The notes: generated by a model from the letters alone, not told the origin. A stretch of DNA of 49,036 nt from Ignavibacteria bacterium (GCA_016873845.1 VGVX01000010.1:1-49036), one strand, 5' to 3'. Positions 9,023 through 17,991 are shown, numbered from the stretch's first letter. A program made the numbers and translations.

Positions 9023-9634
9023 TTAATATTTCTTAGTTTTAAAATAATTTTCAAATTGCATACCTATCAGACTTAACACTTCTTTTTTCCCTTCGCCGGT
9101 TTTTGAAGAGAAATTGATCGTTTCAATAACTGTTTGGAGTTGAAGATTTTTCAATTCTTTCCTCAATCCAGCTTTTTCTGATTGCTTCAATTTATCAACT
9201 TTTGTAAGCAAAATACAACTTGGATAATTCAATTTCATTATGAAATCGTTAGCTGTAATATCCAACTCTGTTGGGGGAATACGAGAATCAATCAAATGGC
9301 AAACTAAAATGATTTTTTCGTTTTTTATAAAGTACTTTTCAATCAATGTCTCGAATCTTCTTAATTCGGATTTGGCTCTCTTTGCATACCCGAATCCAGG
9401 AAGGTCAACAAAGTAAAGGGAATTATCAATTAAAAAATAATTTACAGATCGGGTTTTCCCAGGTGTTTGACTGACTTTTGCAATTTCTTTTCTACCGACC
9501 AAGCAGTTCAGCAGTGATGATTTACCTACATTCGATCTACCAATAAAAGCTACCTCAGGATATGCATCTCGAAATAGCTTTTTTGGATCAAAAACGCTTT
9601 CAATGAAGACCGTATTTCTAAAGTTCACAGTCAT
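9023..9634 (-). CDS. ysxC: Ribosome-biogenesis GTPase EngB/YsxC
   Basis: This small GTPase is needed for maturation of the large ribosomal subunit. The 203 residues show all the G motifs: G1 GRSNVGKS (32-39), a TRS-containing switch I, G3 DLPG (77-80), G4 TKVD (144-147) and a G5-like SSKTG (176-180). Its ATG lies only six bases after the U-tract of the terminator that closes the ribosomal operon. There is no separate Shine-Dalgarno sequence, so expression may depend on read-through. The next gene downstream starts directly at its stop codon. Confidence 0.95.
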   Translation of the reverse strand: MTVNFRNTVFIESVFDPKKLFRDAYPEVAFIGRSNVGKSSLLNCLVGRKEIAKVSQTPGKTRSVNYFLIDNSLYFVDLPGFGYAKRAKSELRRFETLIEKYFIKNEKIILVCHLIDSRIPPTELDITANDFIMKLNYPSCILLTKVDKLKQSEKAGLRKELKNLQLQTVIETINFSSKTGEGKKEVLSLIGMQFENYFKTKKY

Positions 9635-9640
9635 AACAAT

Positions 9641-9673
9641 AAAAAAGGAGTAGCCAGTCTCACTAACTACTCC
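9641..9673 (-). terminator. Intrinsic terminator closing the ribosomal superoperon
   Basis: On the minus strand GGAGTAG (9673-9667) pairs with CTACTCC (9653-9647) around a 13-base loop and is followed at once by a run of T (9646-9641). The stop codon of rplQ is 22 bases before it, and the ysxC start is six bases after it. It could be a partial terminator that sets ysxC output. Confidence 0.8.
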
Positions 9674-9695
9674 TGAAAACTAAGTAATTAAAAAT

Positions 9696-10259
9696 TTATT
9701 TCTTTTCTTCCGAAGAAGCTTCGCCTTCATCAGATTTTTCCTCTTTTGTGGATGTGACCTCTGATTCTTTAACTTCTTCGATTACTTTTGCTTCTTCTAC
9801 TACTTTTGATTCTTCAACAGGGCTTCCCTCAGCTGCTTTTCTCTCTGCTTTACGTGCAGCTTTCGCATCCGCTCGTTCTTTTGCAGCTTGAATAGTACCT
9901 TCGTTGTAATCAACCAATTCCAAAACAGCTAAATCAGCGCCATCACCCTTTCTAGAACCTAACTTTATAACACGAGTGTATCCACCTGGACGTTCGCCTA
10001 CTTTTAGTATTATATCCCCAAACAATTCTTTTAGAACATCTCTATCTTTAACAAATCTTGAAATATGTCTTCTTGCTGATAAGTCGTTCTTGCGGGCTTT
10101 AGTGATCAACTTTTCAGCGAATACTCTAGTTTCTTTTGCCTTGGCTAAGGTAGTTTTAATTTTTTTATGTCTGAACAATGCGGTAGCAAGTGAATTTAAG
10201 GTACTCTTCCGATGACTTGCTGTTCTTCCTAATTTTCTGCCTTTAACTGCGTGTCTCAT
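9696..10259 (-). CDS. rplQ: 50S ribosomal protein L17 with long acidic tail
   Basis: Residues 1-119 are a standard L17 (start MRHAVKGRKLGRTASHRKST), which sits near the peptide exit tunnel. Residues 120-187 are an added low-complexity tail, first Ala/Lys/Arg-rich and then strongly Glu/Lys/Ser-rich, giving 187 residues against about 120-130 in most bacteria. Tails of this kind occur in Bacteroidota L17. It is the last gene of the alpha cluster, 16 bases after rpoA and just before the terminator. Confidence 0.97.
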   Translation of the reverse strand: MRHAVKGRKLGRTASHRKSTLNSLATALFRHKKIKTTLAKAKETRVFAEKLITKARKNDLSARRHISRFVKDRDVLKELFGDIILKVGERPGGYTRVIKLGSRKGDGADLAVLELVDYNEGTIQAAKERADAKAARKAERKAAEGSPVEESKVVEEAKVIEEVKESEVTSTKEEKSDEGEASSEEKK

Positions 10260-10275
10260 TTTTCTCTCTTAAAAT

Positions 10276-11265
10276 TTATTCAGTATCCTCTTTTAGATAT
10301 TTTTCAACATCCATTCCAAATTGAAGGCCATACTCTTCGGTGATCGCCATAAGTTCATCAAGTGATTTTCTACCAAAATTTCTGAACTTAAGCAGCTCGG
10401 CTTCTTCTCTTTTTACTAAATCTCCGAGTGTTTTGATATCTGCAGCCTTCAAGCAGTTATGACTTCGAACTGAAAGCTCAAGCTCATCTACGTTCATCAT
10501 CAAAATCTTGCGAAGTCTTTGTTTTTCTGTATCTTGTTCAGAAACTTTTGTTTCTTCTTCGGGCTCGATATCAAAATTGATAAACATTTGGAAGTGATCA
10601 CGTAATATTTTTGCCGCTAAGGTTAAACTGTCCTCTGGTGTAATTGATCCATCAGTTTCAATATCAAGAGTCAGTTTTTCAAAATCACTTCGCACACCAA
10701 CTCGAGTTGCTTCAACATTGAAAATACAATTTTTAATCGGCGAAAAAATTGAATCAATAGGAATCACGCCAATAGTGTAATCCGGGCTTTTATTTTCCTC
10801 TGCTGGAACGTATCCTTTACCTCTGCCAAGCCGTAATTCAATTTCAAAATTTGCTTGCTTGTTTAATGTAGCAATGTGCAGATCTGGATTAAGAATTTCT
10901 ACATCGGCAGATTGTTTTTGAATTTCCGAAGCTTTTACTTCTCCTGCACCTTTTAGTTTTAGGACGACACGGTTCGTCTTTTTATTCAAAAGCTTCATCC
11001 GAACCTGTTTAAGGTTAAGGATCATTTCGGCAACATCTTCTTTTACCCCTTCGATATTACTGAATTCATGCAACACACCGTCAATCTTTATTGCGGTAAT
11101 TGCAGTTCCAGGTATTGAGGAGATCAATACTCGTCTCAATGCATTTCCGACCGTAACACCGAATCCTCTCTCAAGCGGTTGAATATAAAATCTTCCGAAC
11201 GTATTTGAATACGTAGATTCGTCAAGTACAATTGTTTCTGGCATTTGTATAAATGATAAACTCAT
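10276..11265 (-). CDS. rpoA: RNA polymerase alpha subunit
   Basis: Alpha dimerises to scaffold beta and beta-prime and contacts promoter UP elements. The 329 residues have the N-terminal assembly domain (about 1-235, with TVGNALRRVLISSIPG) and the helix-hairpin-helix C-terminal domain (about 255-320, LSVRSHNCLKAADIKTLGDL and FGRKSLDEL). The length is normal. The ATG at 11263-11265 follows AAGGG. It sits between rpsD and rplQ in the usual alpha-cluster order. Confidence 0.98.
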   Translation of the reverse strand: MSLSFIQMPETIVLDESTYSNTFGRFYIQPLERGFGVTVGNALRRVLISSIPGTAITAIKIDGVLHEFSNIEGVKEDVAEMILNLKQVRMKLLNKKTNRVVLKLKGAGEVKASEIQKQSADVEILNPDLHIATLNKQANFEIELRLGRGKGYVPAEENKSPDYTIGVIPIDSIFSPIKNCIFNVEATRVGVRSDFEKLTLDIETDGSITPEDSLTLAAKILRDHFQMFINFDIEPEEETKVSEQDTEKQRLRKILMMNVDELELSVRSHNCLKAADIKTLGDLVKREEAELLKFRNFGRKSLDELMAITEEYGLQFGMDVEKYLKEDTE

Positions 11266-11290
11266 TTTCTAAACCCTTTTAGGTTAATGA

Positions 11291-11917
11291 TTATTTAGAA
11301 TATAATTCAACTATTAACTGTTCATTAGCATTCAATGGTATGTCCGCTCTCTCAGGAACATGTAAAAATGTTCCGGATAAAGAAGCTTTATCGATTGACA
11401 CCCAACCGTAAGTTCCTTCTTTTACTCGTTTGAGAGAGTTATGAATGCTGTCCAAACTTTTACTTTTTTCTCTCACTTTTATAGTTTGACCAGGCGTAAC
11501 CAAATATGATGGAATATCTGTGATGTGTCCATCTACTTGGATATGTCTATGTCGGATCAATTGTCTAGCTGATTTACGGGATGGAGCGAAACCAAGTCTA
11601 TAAACAACTGAATCAAGCCTTCTTTCAAGAAGTTTAATTAAATTCTCACCAGTAACACCTTTTTGCCTGTTGGCTTTTTCAAAATAATTTCTGAATTGTT
11701 TTTCTAAGATGCCGTAAATCCTTTTTACTTTTTGTTTCTCTCGAAGTTGAACTCCATACTCAGAGATTTTCGCTCTTCTTGAAACACCATGCTGCCCCGG
11801 TGGATAATTTTTATTATCGATAGGACATTTTTCGGTATAACACTTAGTTCCTTTTAAAAACAGCTTTTGTCTTTCTCTTCGACATAATTTACATACTGCA
11901 TCTGTGTAAATTGCCAT
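11291..11917 (-). CDS. rpsD: 30S ribosomal protein S4
   Basis: This 16S-binding assembly protein often controls its own operon by translational repression. The 208 residues keep the zinc-binding form: CKLC near residue 9, then KCYTEKC. The S4 RNA-binding domain is recognisable in [33 protein letters not shown]. It lies 18 bases after rpsK and 25 before rpoA. Confidence 0.98.
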   Translation of the reverse strand: MAIYTDAVCKLCRRERQKLFLKGTKCYTEKCPIDNKNYPPGQHGVSRRAKISEYGVQLREKQKVKRIYGILEKQFRNYFEKANRQKGVTGENLIKLLERRLDSVVYRLGFAPSRKSARQLIRHRHIQVDGHITDIPSYLVTPGQTIKVREKSKSLDSIHNSLKRVKEGTYGWVSIDKASLSGTFLHVPERADIPLNANEQLIVELYSK

Positions 11918-11935
11918 CTACATTTTCTCCAATTA

Positions 11936-12322
11936 TTAAACTCTTCTTCTTTTTGGTGGTCTGCAACCGTTATGTGGAATCGGTGTAATATCTTTAATCG
12001 ATTCAATGTGCAAACCCGCTGTTGCAAGTGAACGAATCGCTGCTTCTCTTCCCGAACCGGGCCCTTTAACGAGCACATCAATTTTTCTTAATCCAGCATC
12101 AAATGCTTCTTTGCCAGCAGCTTCGGCAGTTACTTGTGCTGCAAAAGGAGTATTCTTTCTTGAACCTTTGAATCCATTTCTGCCTGCAGAAGACCAAGAA
12201 ATTGTATTTCCATAAATATCCGTTATCGTAACCATAACATTATTAAAAGATGCATGAACATGTGCGATCCCTTTTGCATCAATATGAATTTTCTTTTTAA
12301 TTTTCTTTTGGATTTTCGCCAA
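11936..12322 (-). CDS. rpsK: 30S ribosomal protein S11
   Basis: This small-subunit platform protein contacts the mRNA exit region. Its 128 residues include the conserved [20 protein letters not shown] and the C-terminal [13 protein letters not shown]. The start codon is TTG (12320-12322), with AGGAG eight bases upstream; no ATG fits in frame near it. Confidence 0.98.
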   Translation of the reverse strand: MAKIQKKIKKKIHIDAKGIAHVHASFNNVMVTITDIYGNTISWSSAGRNGFKGSRKNTPFAAQVTAEAAGKEAFDAGLRKIDVLVKGPGSGREAAIRSLATAGLHIESIKDITPIPHNGCRPPKRRRV

Positions 12323-12337
12323 GTTATATTCTCCTAA

Positions 12338-12721
12338 TTATTTCTTAGCTGCGGCTTTTTTCTTACCGGCAACAGTTTTTCTCTTTCCTTTTCTTGTTCT
12401 CGAATTCGTTCGTGTTCTTTGACCTCTTACTGGAAGACCTCTTCTGTGCCGAAGACCTCGGTAAGTTCCAATATCCATCAAACGTTTCACATTCATTTGA
12501 ACTTCACCGCGTAAAGCACCTTCAACTTTATAATCTGCAGTAATAACAGCACGAATCGCTGCGACTTCATCGGCAGTCAGGTCATTAACTCTTTTATCAG
12601 GGTCAACTTTTGCTTCTTCAAGAATTTTCCATGCGTTCGATCTGCCTATGCCATATAGGTATCCTAAGGCATAAGCAATTTTTTTATTTTTTGGTAGATC
12701 AATACCTGCTATACGTGCCAA
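12338..12721 (-). CDS. rpsM: 30S ribosomal protein S13
   Basis: This 127-residue head protein makes intersubunit bridges and contacts the P-site tRNA. It begins [20 protein letters not shown] and has the basic tail [17 protein letters not shown] followed by an Ala/Lys end. The start codon is TTG (12719-12721) behind GGAG at seven bases spacing. It follows rpmJ as in most bacteria. Confidence 0.98.
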   Translation of the reverse strand: MARIAGIDLPKNKKIAYALGYLYGIGRSNAWKILEEAKVDPDKRVNDLTADEVAAIRAVITADYKVEGALRGEVQMNVKRLMDIGTYRGLRHRRGLPVRGQRTRTNSRTRKGKRKTVAGKKKAAAKK

Positions 12722-12738
12722 ATTATAACTCCGTTATT

Positions 12739-12852
12739 TTAACCTTGTCTTTGTTTATGTTTCGGATTTTTACAAATCACTCGAACCTGTCCTTTTCTCT
12801 TAATGATTTTACAGTGTTCGCATATTTTCTTCACGGAAGCTCTTACTTTCAT
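12739..12852 (-). CDS. rpmJ: 50S ribosomal protein L36
   Basis: A short gene of 37 codons between infA and rpsM. The translation begins [15 protein letters not shown] and ends in a CKNPKHKQ motif; the Cys-Cys-Cys-His set marks the zinc-binding (C+) form of L36. ATG is at 12850-12852 and TAA at 12739-12741. The position infA-rpmJ-rpsM is standard. Confidence 0.96.
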   Translation of the reverse strand: MKVRASVKKICEHCKIIKRKGQVRVICKNPKHKQRQG

Positions 12853-12866
12853 AAATACTCCAAACT

Positions 12867-13085
12867 CTATTTGTATCTATAATTTATTCTTCCCTTCGAT
12901 AAATCGTAAGGGGATAATTCAACTGAGACTTTATCACCGACTAAAATCTTAATAAAATGCATTCTCATCTTACCTGAAATGTGGGCAAGTATTTCGTGGC
13001 CATTTTCTAATTTTACTCTAAACGTTGCATTCGGCAAAGTTTCAGTAATCACTCCATCTATTTTAATTAATTCTTGTTTTGGCAT
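12867..13085 (-). CDS. infA: Translation initiation factor IF-1
   Basis: This 72-residue OB-fold protein blocks the A site of the 30S subunit during initiation. Its sequence ([20 protein letters not shown] and [18 protein letters not shown]) is typical. The ATG overlaps the map stop codon by one base (TAATG), so translation is likely coupled. There is no other infA copy in the window. Confidence 0.97.
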   Translation of the reverse strand: MPKQELIKIDGVITETLPNATFRVKLENGHEILAHISGKMRMHFIKILVGDKVSVELSPYDLSKGRINYRYK

Positions 13086-13843
13086 TAAATTGTCAAAATT
13101 TCTGGTTCACCATTTGTAACCATAATTGTATTTTCATAATGTGCAGACGGTTCACCATCCGCTGTTACAACTGTCCAACCATCGGAAAGTACATTCACTC
13201 TCCATGTCCCAGCATTTACCATAGGTTCAACAGCCAAAGTCATTCCTGTTTTCAATTTGGCACCAGTGCCAGGTTTACCATAATTCGGAATTGAGGGATC
13301 TTCATGCAGGAATTTCCCTACACCATGACCGCACAAATCTCGAACTACACTAAAACCATTTCCTTCGACGTGCTTTTGAATTTCGAATGAAATATCGTGT
13401 ACACGACTTCCTTTAATGGCTTGCTCAGCACCTTTCCAAAAAGATTCTTCAGTAACCTTCATTAATTTTTGTTTCCTTTCAGAAATACTTCCGACAGCAA
13501 ATGTTCGAGCAGCGTCTCCAAAATATCCATTTTTTTTAACTCCAACATCCACCGATAGAATTTGTCCTTCAAGTAGTGGTTTACTATCAGGTATTCCGTG
13601 AACGACTGCATAGTCGATTGATGAACAAATCGAAGCAGGAAAATTTACACTCCCAGCTTGAGAATATCCTTTAAATGCTGGAATACCTCCGTTTGAAAGG
13701 ATAAAATCTTCAGCGGCTTTATCCAATTCCGACGTTGAGATGCCTGGCTTAACCATCGATCCAATAAGTCTAAGAACATCTGCAACAATCTGACAGCTTT
13801 TTCTAATAGCGTCAATTTCTGCTGCAGTTTTAATAAAAATCAT
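13085..13843 (-). CDS. map: Methionine aminopeptidase, type I
   Basis: It removes the initiator methionine from new proteins. The 252 residues show the pita-bread fold ligands: VHGIPD, the two aspartates in [20 protein letters not shown], the histidine in [18 protein letters not shown], and the glutamates in AVEPMVN and HYENTI. The family uses two divalent metal ions. It lies directly after secY; adk, often found between them, is absent here. Confidence 0.97.
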   Translation of the reverse strand: MIFIKTAAEIDAIRKSCQIVADVLRLIGSMVKPGISTSELDKAAEDFILSNGGIPAFKGYSQAGSVNFPASICSSIDYAVVHGIPDSKPLLEGQILSVDVGVKKNGYFGDAARTFAVGSISERKQKLMKVTEESFWKGAEQAIKGSRVHDISFEIQKHVEGNGFSVVRDLCGHGVGKFLHEDPSIPNYGKPGTGAKLKTGMTLAVEPMVNAGTWRVNVLSDGWTVVTADGEPSAHYENTIMVTNGEPEILTI

Positions 13844-13852
13844 GGCAGAAAC

Positions 13853-15187
13853 TTAGCGTCTGCCCTTTAGCTTCCCGCTTTTCATAAATCCATCGTAATG
13901 ACGCATTACGAGATGAGATTCTATTTGCTGTAAAGTATCAAGAGCAACGCCAACAAGAATCAAAAGACTTGTTCCGCCAAAAAACTGGGCAAAGGTTCCC
14001 GAGACACCAAAGCGACTAACGAAAGCGGGTAAAATCGCAACTATCGCTAAGAATATTGAGCCTGGCAAAGTGATTCTTGTTAAAATATTATCGATAAACT
14101 CAGAAGTTTGTGTTCCGGGTCTTATTCCAGGAATAAATCCACCCTGTCTTTTCATTGTTTCTGAAACATCTTTTGGATTAAATGCAATCGCAGTATAGAA
14201 ATAGGTGAAAAATACTATCATCAATGCATAGATGAATGAGTAAACAAATGAATCGTATCTAAAATGAACTGACAGATCTTGCATTAATTCACTCTCTGGG
14301 AAAAATGTCAAGAAAGTATTCGGGATAAACATAATCGATTGAGCAAAGATTATAGGCATAACACCTGCAGTATTTACTCTCATCGGAATGTATTGTGTTA
14401 CTCCGCCGTAAACTTTCCGTCCAACAACTCTTTTTGCATACTGAACTGGGATTCTTCTCGTCCCTTGTGTTACAAGTACAACACCAGCAATAATAAAGAA
14501 CATTAGTGCTACAATGACAATCTCAACAATTAAGTTAGTCTGCCCAGCGCTTAACAATCTATATTCATCAAAAATGGCGTAAGGTAATCTATCAACTATA
14601 CCTATAAAAATAATTAATGATATACCGTTGCCAATCCCACGTTCAGTAATTTGTTCGCCAAGCCACATCATGAAAATTGTGCAAGATGTAAGAATAACGA
14701 CAGCACTGAGTGTAAAGCCAAATCCTTGTACTTCGACTGGAACAATGGGAACACCATTAGAATCCATACTGCTCAATCTAACTGTCACACCCCATGCTTG
14801 AACCGCACTAACTAAAACAGTTCCATATCTTGTAATTTGATTGATTTTTTTTCTTCCTTCTTCGCCTTCTTTTTGGAGTTTTTGGAAGTAAGGTACAACG
14901 GCACCAAGAAGCTGAACAATAATTGACGAACTAATGTAAGGCATTATACCTAATGCAAAAATTGCAGCGTTACTAAACGCACCGCCAACAAATAAGTCAT
15001 ACAGTCCGAATAAATTATCCTGCGAAGCATTCCTCATAGCTTCTGCTAGAACTTGTGCATCCACTCCGGGTAGAGTAATGTGCGCACCTATTCTTACAAT
15101 TACTAAGATTGCGAGAGTGTAAATTATTCTCTCTCTCAGTTCGGGAATCTTAAAAATATTTCTAAAGCTCTCTGTAAATGTCGGCAT
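13853..15187 (-). CDS. secY: Protein translocase subunit SecY
   Basis: SecY is the membrane channel of the general secretion pathway and partners with SecE. The 444 residues contain about ten membrane helices and conserved loops such as GIMPYISSSIIVQLL (plug and TM2 region), GERGIGNG-like TERGIGNGISLIIF, and FNPKDVSETMKRQGGFIPGIRPG near the ribosome-binding loops. ATG at 15185-15187 starts one base after the rplO stop, so the two are likely coupled. Confidence 0.98.
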   Translation of the reverse strand: MPTFTESFRNIFKIPELRERIIYTLAILVIVRIGAHITLPGVDAQVLAEAMRNASQDNLFGLYDLFVGGAFSNAAIFALGIMPYISSSIIVQLLGAVVPYFQKLQKEGEEGRKKINQITRYGTVLVSAVQAWGVTVRLSSMDSNGVPIVPVEVQGFGFTLSAVVILTSCTIFMMWLGEQITERGIGNGISLIIFIGIVDRLPYAIFDEYRLLSAGQTNLIVEIVIVALMFFIIAGVVLVTQGTRRIPVQYAKRVVGRKVYGGVTQYIPMRVNTAGVMPIIFAQSIMFIPNTFLTFFPESELMQDLSVHFRYDSFVYSFIYALMIVFFTYFYTAIAFNPKDVSETMKRQGGFIPGIRPGTQTSEFIDNILTRITLPGSIFLAIVAILPAFVSRFGVSGTFAQFFGGTSLLILVGVALDTLQQIESHLVMRHYDGFMKSGKLKGRR

Positions 15188-15188
15188 T

Positions 15189-15650
15189 TTATTCCACTAT
15201 GGTTATTTTTCCACCAGCAGCTTCAATTTTTTCTTGAGCTGTTTTACTGAATGCGTTAGCTTCTACGGTTAGCTTGGATTTCATTTCTCCATCACCTAAT
15301 ATCTTGATGGGAAGATTTTTGTTACCAACAACTCTGTTGCTGTGTAAAATTTCAATCGTAATTTTGTTATCATCAAGCTTAACTCTGGAAGCTAATTTTT
15401 CTATTGCAGTTAAATTGACAGTTTGATATTCTTTTCGGAATGGACTTGTGAAACCTCTTTTGGGTATTCTTCTCTGCAGAGGCATTTGACCTCCTTCAAA
15501 CCAGCTCCTGTATTTTGCACCTGCACGCGATTTTTGTCCATTACTTCCTCGGCATGAAGTTTTTCCATGACCGGAACCAACACCTCTGCCAACTCTTTTT
15601 CTTTTTTTAATAGAGCCGGAGGCGTATTTCAAATTACTTAGAACGTCCAT
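15189..15650 (-). CDS. rplO: 50S ribosomal protein L15
   Basis: This 153-residue protein of the 50S central region is needed late in assembly. The glycine/arginine-rich N-terminal extension (KKRKRVGRGVGSGHGKTSCR) and the core that begins at GGQMPLQRRIPKRGF are typical. It sits between rpmD and secY with gaps of three bases and one base. Confidence 0.98.
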   Translation of the reverse strand: MDVLSNLKYASGSIKKRKRVGRGVGSGHGKTSCRGSNGQKSRAGAKYRSWFEGGQMPLQRRIPKRGFTSPFRKEYQTVNLTAIEKLASRVKLDDNKITIEILHSNRVVGNKNLPIKILGDGEMKSKLTVEANAFSKTAQEKIEAAGGKITIVE

Positions 15651-15653
15651 TTT

Positions 15654-15836
15654 TTAATCTTTAATTTCTTCAACTTTTACTAAGTGAGTTACTTTACGAA
15701 TCATTCCTCTTATTTGAGGAGTATCGTTGTGAATTTTAACCCAGTTTGGCCTTCCAAGACCAAGAGCTTCGATGGTTTTCTTTTGATCCTTTGGGCGATC
15801 GATTATAGATCTAGTTTGCGTAATCTTTAATTTCAT
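15654..15836 (-). CDS. rpmD: 50S ribosomal protein L30
   Basis: A 60-residue protein starting MKLKITQTRSII, with the family motif TIEALGLGRPNWVKIHNDTP. The frame stays open further upstream into rpsE, but L30 homologues begin at this ATG (15834-15836), which lies one base after the rpsE stop. Confidence 0.97.
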   Translation of the reverse strand: MKLKITQTRSIIDRPKDQKKTIEALGLGRPNWVKIHNDTPQIRGMIRKVTHLVKVEEIKD

Positions 15837-15837
15837 T

Positions 15838-16335
15838 TTAATTAAATAATTCTTCTTTTGTGATTCCACGTTTAATAGAAACTGAATTTGCATCATGCAA
15901 GTTCATCAAAGCGTTTAACGTTGCTTTAACTGTATTATGCGGATTTGATGAACCAAGTGACTTCGTTAAGACATCTTGTACACCTGCCGATTCGAGTACG
16001 GCACGAACACCGCCACCAGCAATTAATCCTGTACCTGGAGTAGCAGGCTTTAATAACACTTTGGCTGCACCAGCTTTTCCAATAATAGTATGAGGGATGG
16101 TGCCTTTATATTTATAAACTCGTACAACATTCTTTTTGGCATCATCGATTCCTTTTGAAATTGCATCGGTTACTTCATTTGCTTTGCCTAAGCCAACACC
16201 GACAAAACCGGAACCATCGCCCACAACTACAATAGCGTTAAAGCTGAATCTTCTACCACCTTTAACAACTTTTGCAACCCGGTTAATGTGTACAACTCGT
16301 TCTTTTAAGTTTTCTAAATTAATTGTTTTACTCAT
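15838..16335 (-). CDS. rpsE: 30S ribosomal protein S5
   Basis: S5 helps translational accuracy and lines the mRNA entry channel. The 165 residues show the double-stranded-RNA-like N-domain ([19 protein letters not shown]) and the C-domain ([22 protein letters not shown]). The ATG is 27 bases after the 3' end of an embedded tRNA-Gln. GGAG lies in that short gap, so S5 can still be translated after the tRNA is cut out. Confidence 0.98.
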   Translation of the reverse strand: MSKTINLENLKERVVHINRVAKVVKGGRRFSFNAIVVVGDGSGFVGVGLGKANEVTDAISKGIDDAKKNVVRVYKYKGTIPHTIIGKAGAAKVLLKPATPGTGLIAGGGVRAVLESAGVQDVLTKSLGSSNPHNTVKATLNALMNLHDANSVSIKRGITKEELFN

Positions 16336-16362
16336 ATTAAAATATCATTACTCCGTTATTTG

Positions 16363-16433
16363 CTGCCGGGAGAGGATTCGAACCTCTACGTACGGCTCCA
16401 AAGGCCGCTGTCCTACCATTAGACGACCCGGCA
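16363..16433 (-). tRNA. tRNA-Gln (anticodon TTG) inside the spc operon
   Basis: The minus strand folds as a full cloverleaf. The acceptor is TGCCGGG/CCCGGCA including the U1-A72 pair typical of glutamine tRNAs, the D-arm is GTCT/GGAC, and the anticodon stem GCGGC/GCCGT encloses CTTTGGA with anticodon TTG. The T-arm is AGAGG-TTCGAAT-CCTCT, and the discriminator is G. CCA is not encoded. It sits 22 bases after rplR and 27 before rpsE in the same direction, so its maturation would cut the polycistronic mRNA. Confidence 0.95.
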
Positions 16434-16455
16434 ATGCGTCCATTCACGGCGGACA

Positions 16456-16821
16456 TTAAATTTTCAGACCTCCTTCACGTAAGCCATCAGCTAAAGCTCT
16501 AATTCTCCCGTGATATCTGAATCCGCCTCTATCAAAAATTCCTGTTGAAATTCCTTTACTTATTGCAACTTCTGCTGCTGCTTTACCAACTGCTTTACTT
16601 TTTTCAACTTTATTTTTTATATCCGCAACTTTACTTTTAACATCTTTGCTGATACTTGAAACAGCTAACAAAGTCTTATTCTCCAAATCATCAATAAACT
16701 GAATATAGATTTCATCTAAACTCTTATAAACACTTAATCTCGGTTTTTCAGCTGTACCTTTGATAGTTTTCTTTAATTTCTTTTTAACTCGAATTCGCGA
16801 TTTTGGTTTTTTCTTAATCAT
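16456..16821 (-). CDS. rplR: 50S ribosomal protein L18
   Basis: A 121-residue protein that binds 5S rRNA with L5. It has a basic N-terminus and the conserved end FDRGGFRYHGRIRALADGLREGGLKI, of which the RGGFRYHGR part is diagnostic. It follows rplF by two bases; a tRNA-Gln follows it instead of rpsE directly. Confidence 0.97.
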   Translation of the reverse strand: MIKKKPKSRIRVKKKLKKTIKGTAEKPRLSVYKSLDEIYIQFIDDLENKTLLAVSSISKDVKSKVADIKNKVEKSKAVGKAAAEVAISKGISTGIFDRGGFRYHGRIRALADGLREGGLKI

Positions 16822-16823
16822 AC

Positions 16824-17363
16824 TTATTTACCTGCAGTTTTACCAGCTTTACGAACAATGTGTTCGCCTTCATACTTAATTCCCTTGCCTTTGTATGGTT
16901 CAGGCGGTCTAAATGATCTTATCTTGGCAGCAATTTGACCAACTAATTGCTTGCTGAATCCACTTACAAGAATCTGCGTTGGCTGTGGAACTTCAATTTT
17001 AACATCCTTTGGCGGAATGAAGAAAATTGGATGTGAGTAACCTAAAGCGAGTTGTAAACCTCGTCCTTTCAATTCAGCTCGGTAACCAACACCTACTATT
17101 TCAAGCTTTTTTGCAAAACCCTCAGTTGTACCAGTAATCATACCTTGGATCAGAGCGCGATACAATCCATGTAATGCTCTAAACTGTTTATCGTTCGAGG
17201 ATCTTTCTACAACTACTTGACCTTCTTCAACTTTTATCTTGATAGCTTGATTGTATTCTTGATGTAATTCACCTTTAGGTCCTTTTACCTTCACAACTCC
17301 GTTAACTATTTGAACGGTAACTCCTTTTGGGATATCTATCGGTTTTTTACCTATTCTTGACAC
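16824..17363 (-). CDS. rplF: 50S ribosomal protein L6
   Basis: A 179-residue protein near the factor-binding site of the 50S subunit, with two repeated alpha/beta domains. The start MSRIGKKPIDIPKGV and the end RSFRPPEPYKGKGIKYEGE are typical. The start codon is GTG at 17361-17363 with a strong AAAGGAG six bases upstream. Confidence 0.98.
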   Translation of the reverse strand: MSRIGKKPIDIPKGVTVQIVNGVVKVKGPKGELHQEYNQAIKIKVEEGQVVVERSSNDKQFRALHGLYRALIQGMITGTTEGFAKKLEIVGVGYRAELKGRGLQLALGYSHPIFFIPPKDVKIEVPQPTQILVSGFSKQLVGQIAAKIRSFRPPEPYKGKGIKYEGEHIVRKAGKTAGK

Positions 17364-17381
17364 ATTAAACTCCTTTACGAT

Positions 17382-17777
17382 TTACCAAACGTGGCAAATA
17401 ACTTCACCGCCGATTTTTTCATTTCGTGCTTGCTTATCACTCCTCAATCCTTTTGATGTTGAAATGATTGCAACGCCCAATCCATTATTTACTCTTGGAA
17501 TTGATTTTGAATCCGCATAAAATCTTAAACCAGGCGTACTGATTCTTTTTAAACCACTAATTGCACTTCTGCCCGCAACGTAACGTAATTTTATTTTCAA
17601 AATACCTTGTTTACTATCTTTTACAAAATCATAACCATCGATATACTTTTGTTCTTCGAGTATTCTAGCAATTTCTTTCTTTAAATTAGAAGCAGGAATT
17701 TCAACATTCATTTTCTGAGCTTTAATAGCATTTCTAACTCTTGTTAAAAAATCTGCGACTGGGTCTGTTACTGGCAT
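17382..17777 (-). CDS. rpsH: 30S ribosomal protein S8
   Basis: A 131-residue 16S-binding protein; in E. coli it represses the spc operon by binding its mRNA. Conserved parts are DFLTRVRNAIKA at the start and ISTSKGLRSDKQARNEKIGG at the end. It follows rpsN by 18 bases. Confidence 0.98.
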   Translation of the reverse strand: MPVTDPVADFLTRVRNAIKAQKMNVEIPASNLKKEIARILEEQKYIDGYDFVKDSKQGILKIKLRYVAGRSAISGLKRISTPGLRFYADSKSIPRVNNGLGVAIISTSKGLRSDKQARNEKIGGEVICHVW

Positions 17778-17795
17778 CTAATTCTAACTCCTTGT

Positions 17796-17981
17796 TTACC
17801 AACTTGATTTCTTGACACCGGGAATTTTTCCGATGCTTGCCATATTTCGGAAGCAAATTCGGCATACACCAAACTTTCGGATATAAGCCCTTGGGCGTCC
17901 GCAAATGTTACATCGATTATATTTTCTAACCTTAAACTTCGGTTCTTTTTTAGCTTTAACTCTTAATGATAATCGAGCCAA
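17796..17981 (-). CDS. rpsN: 30S ribosomal protein S14, zinc-binding type
   Basis: The 61-residue form of S14 carries CNIC and CRIC, the four cysteines that bind zinc, with the loop [12 protein letters not shown] between. The start codon is TTG at 17979-17981 behind AAGGAG with six bases spacing. The long zinc-free form is not seen. Confidence 0.97.
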   Translation of the reverse strand: MARLSLRVKAKKEPKFKVRKYNRCNICGRPRAYIRKFGVCRICFRNMASIGKIPGVKKSSW

Positions 17982-17991
17982 ATTTATCTCC

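Noticed and set aside
15654-15896. 80-residue version of L30
   Set aside because: The extra 20 residues overlap the rpsE coding end; L30 homologues start at the ATG at 15834-15836.
16136-16459. 107-codon plus-strand frame across rpsE and the tRNA
   Set aside because: It runs antisense through rpsE and through the tRNA-Gln gene; both explain the sequence completely.
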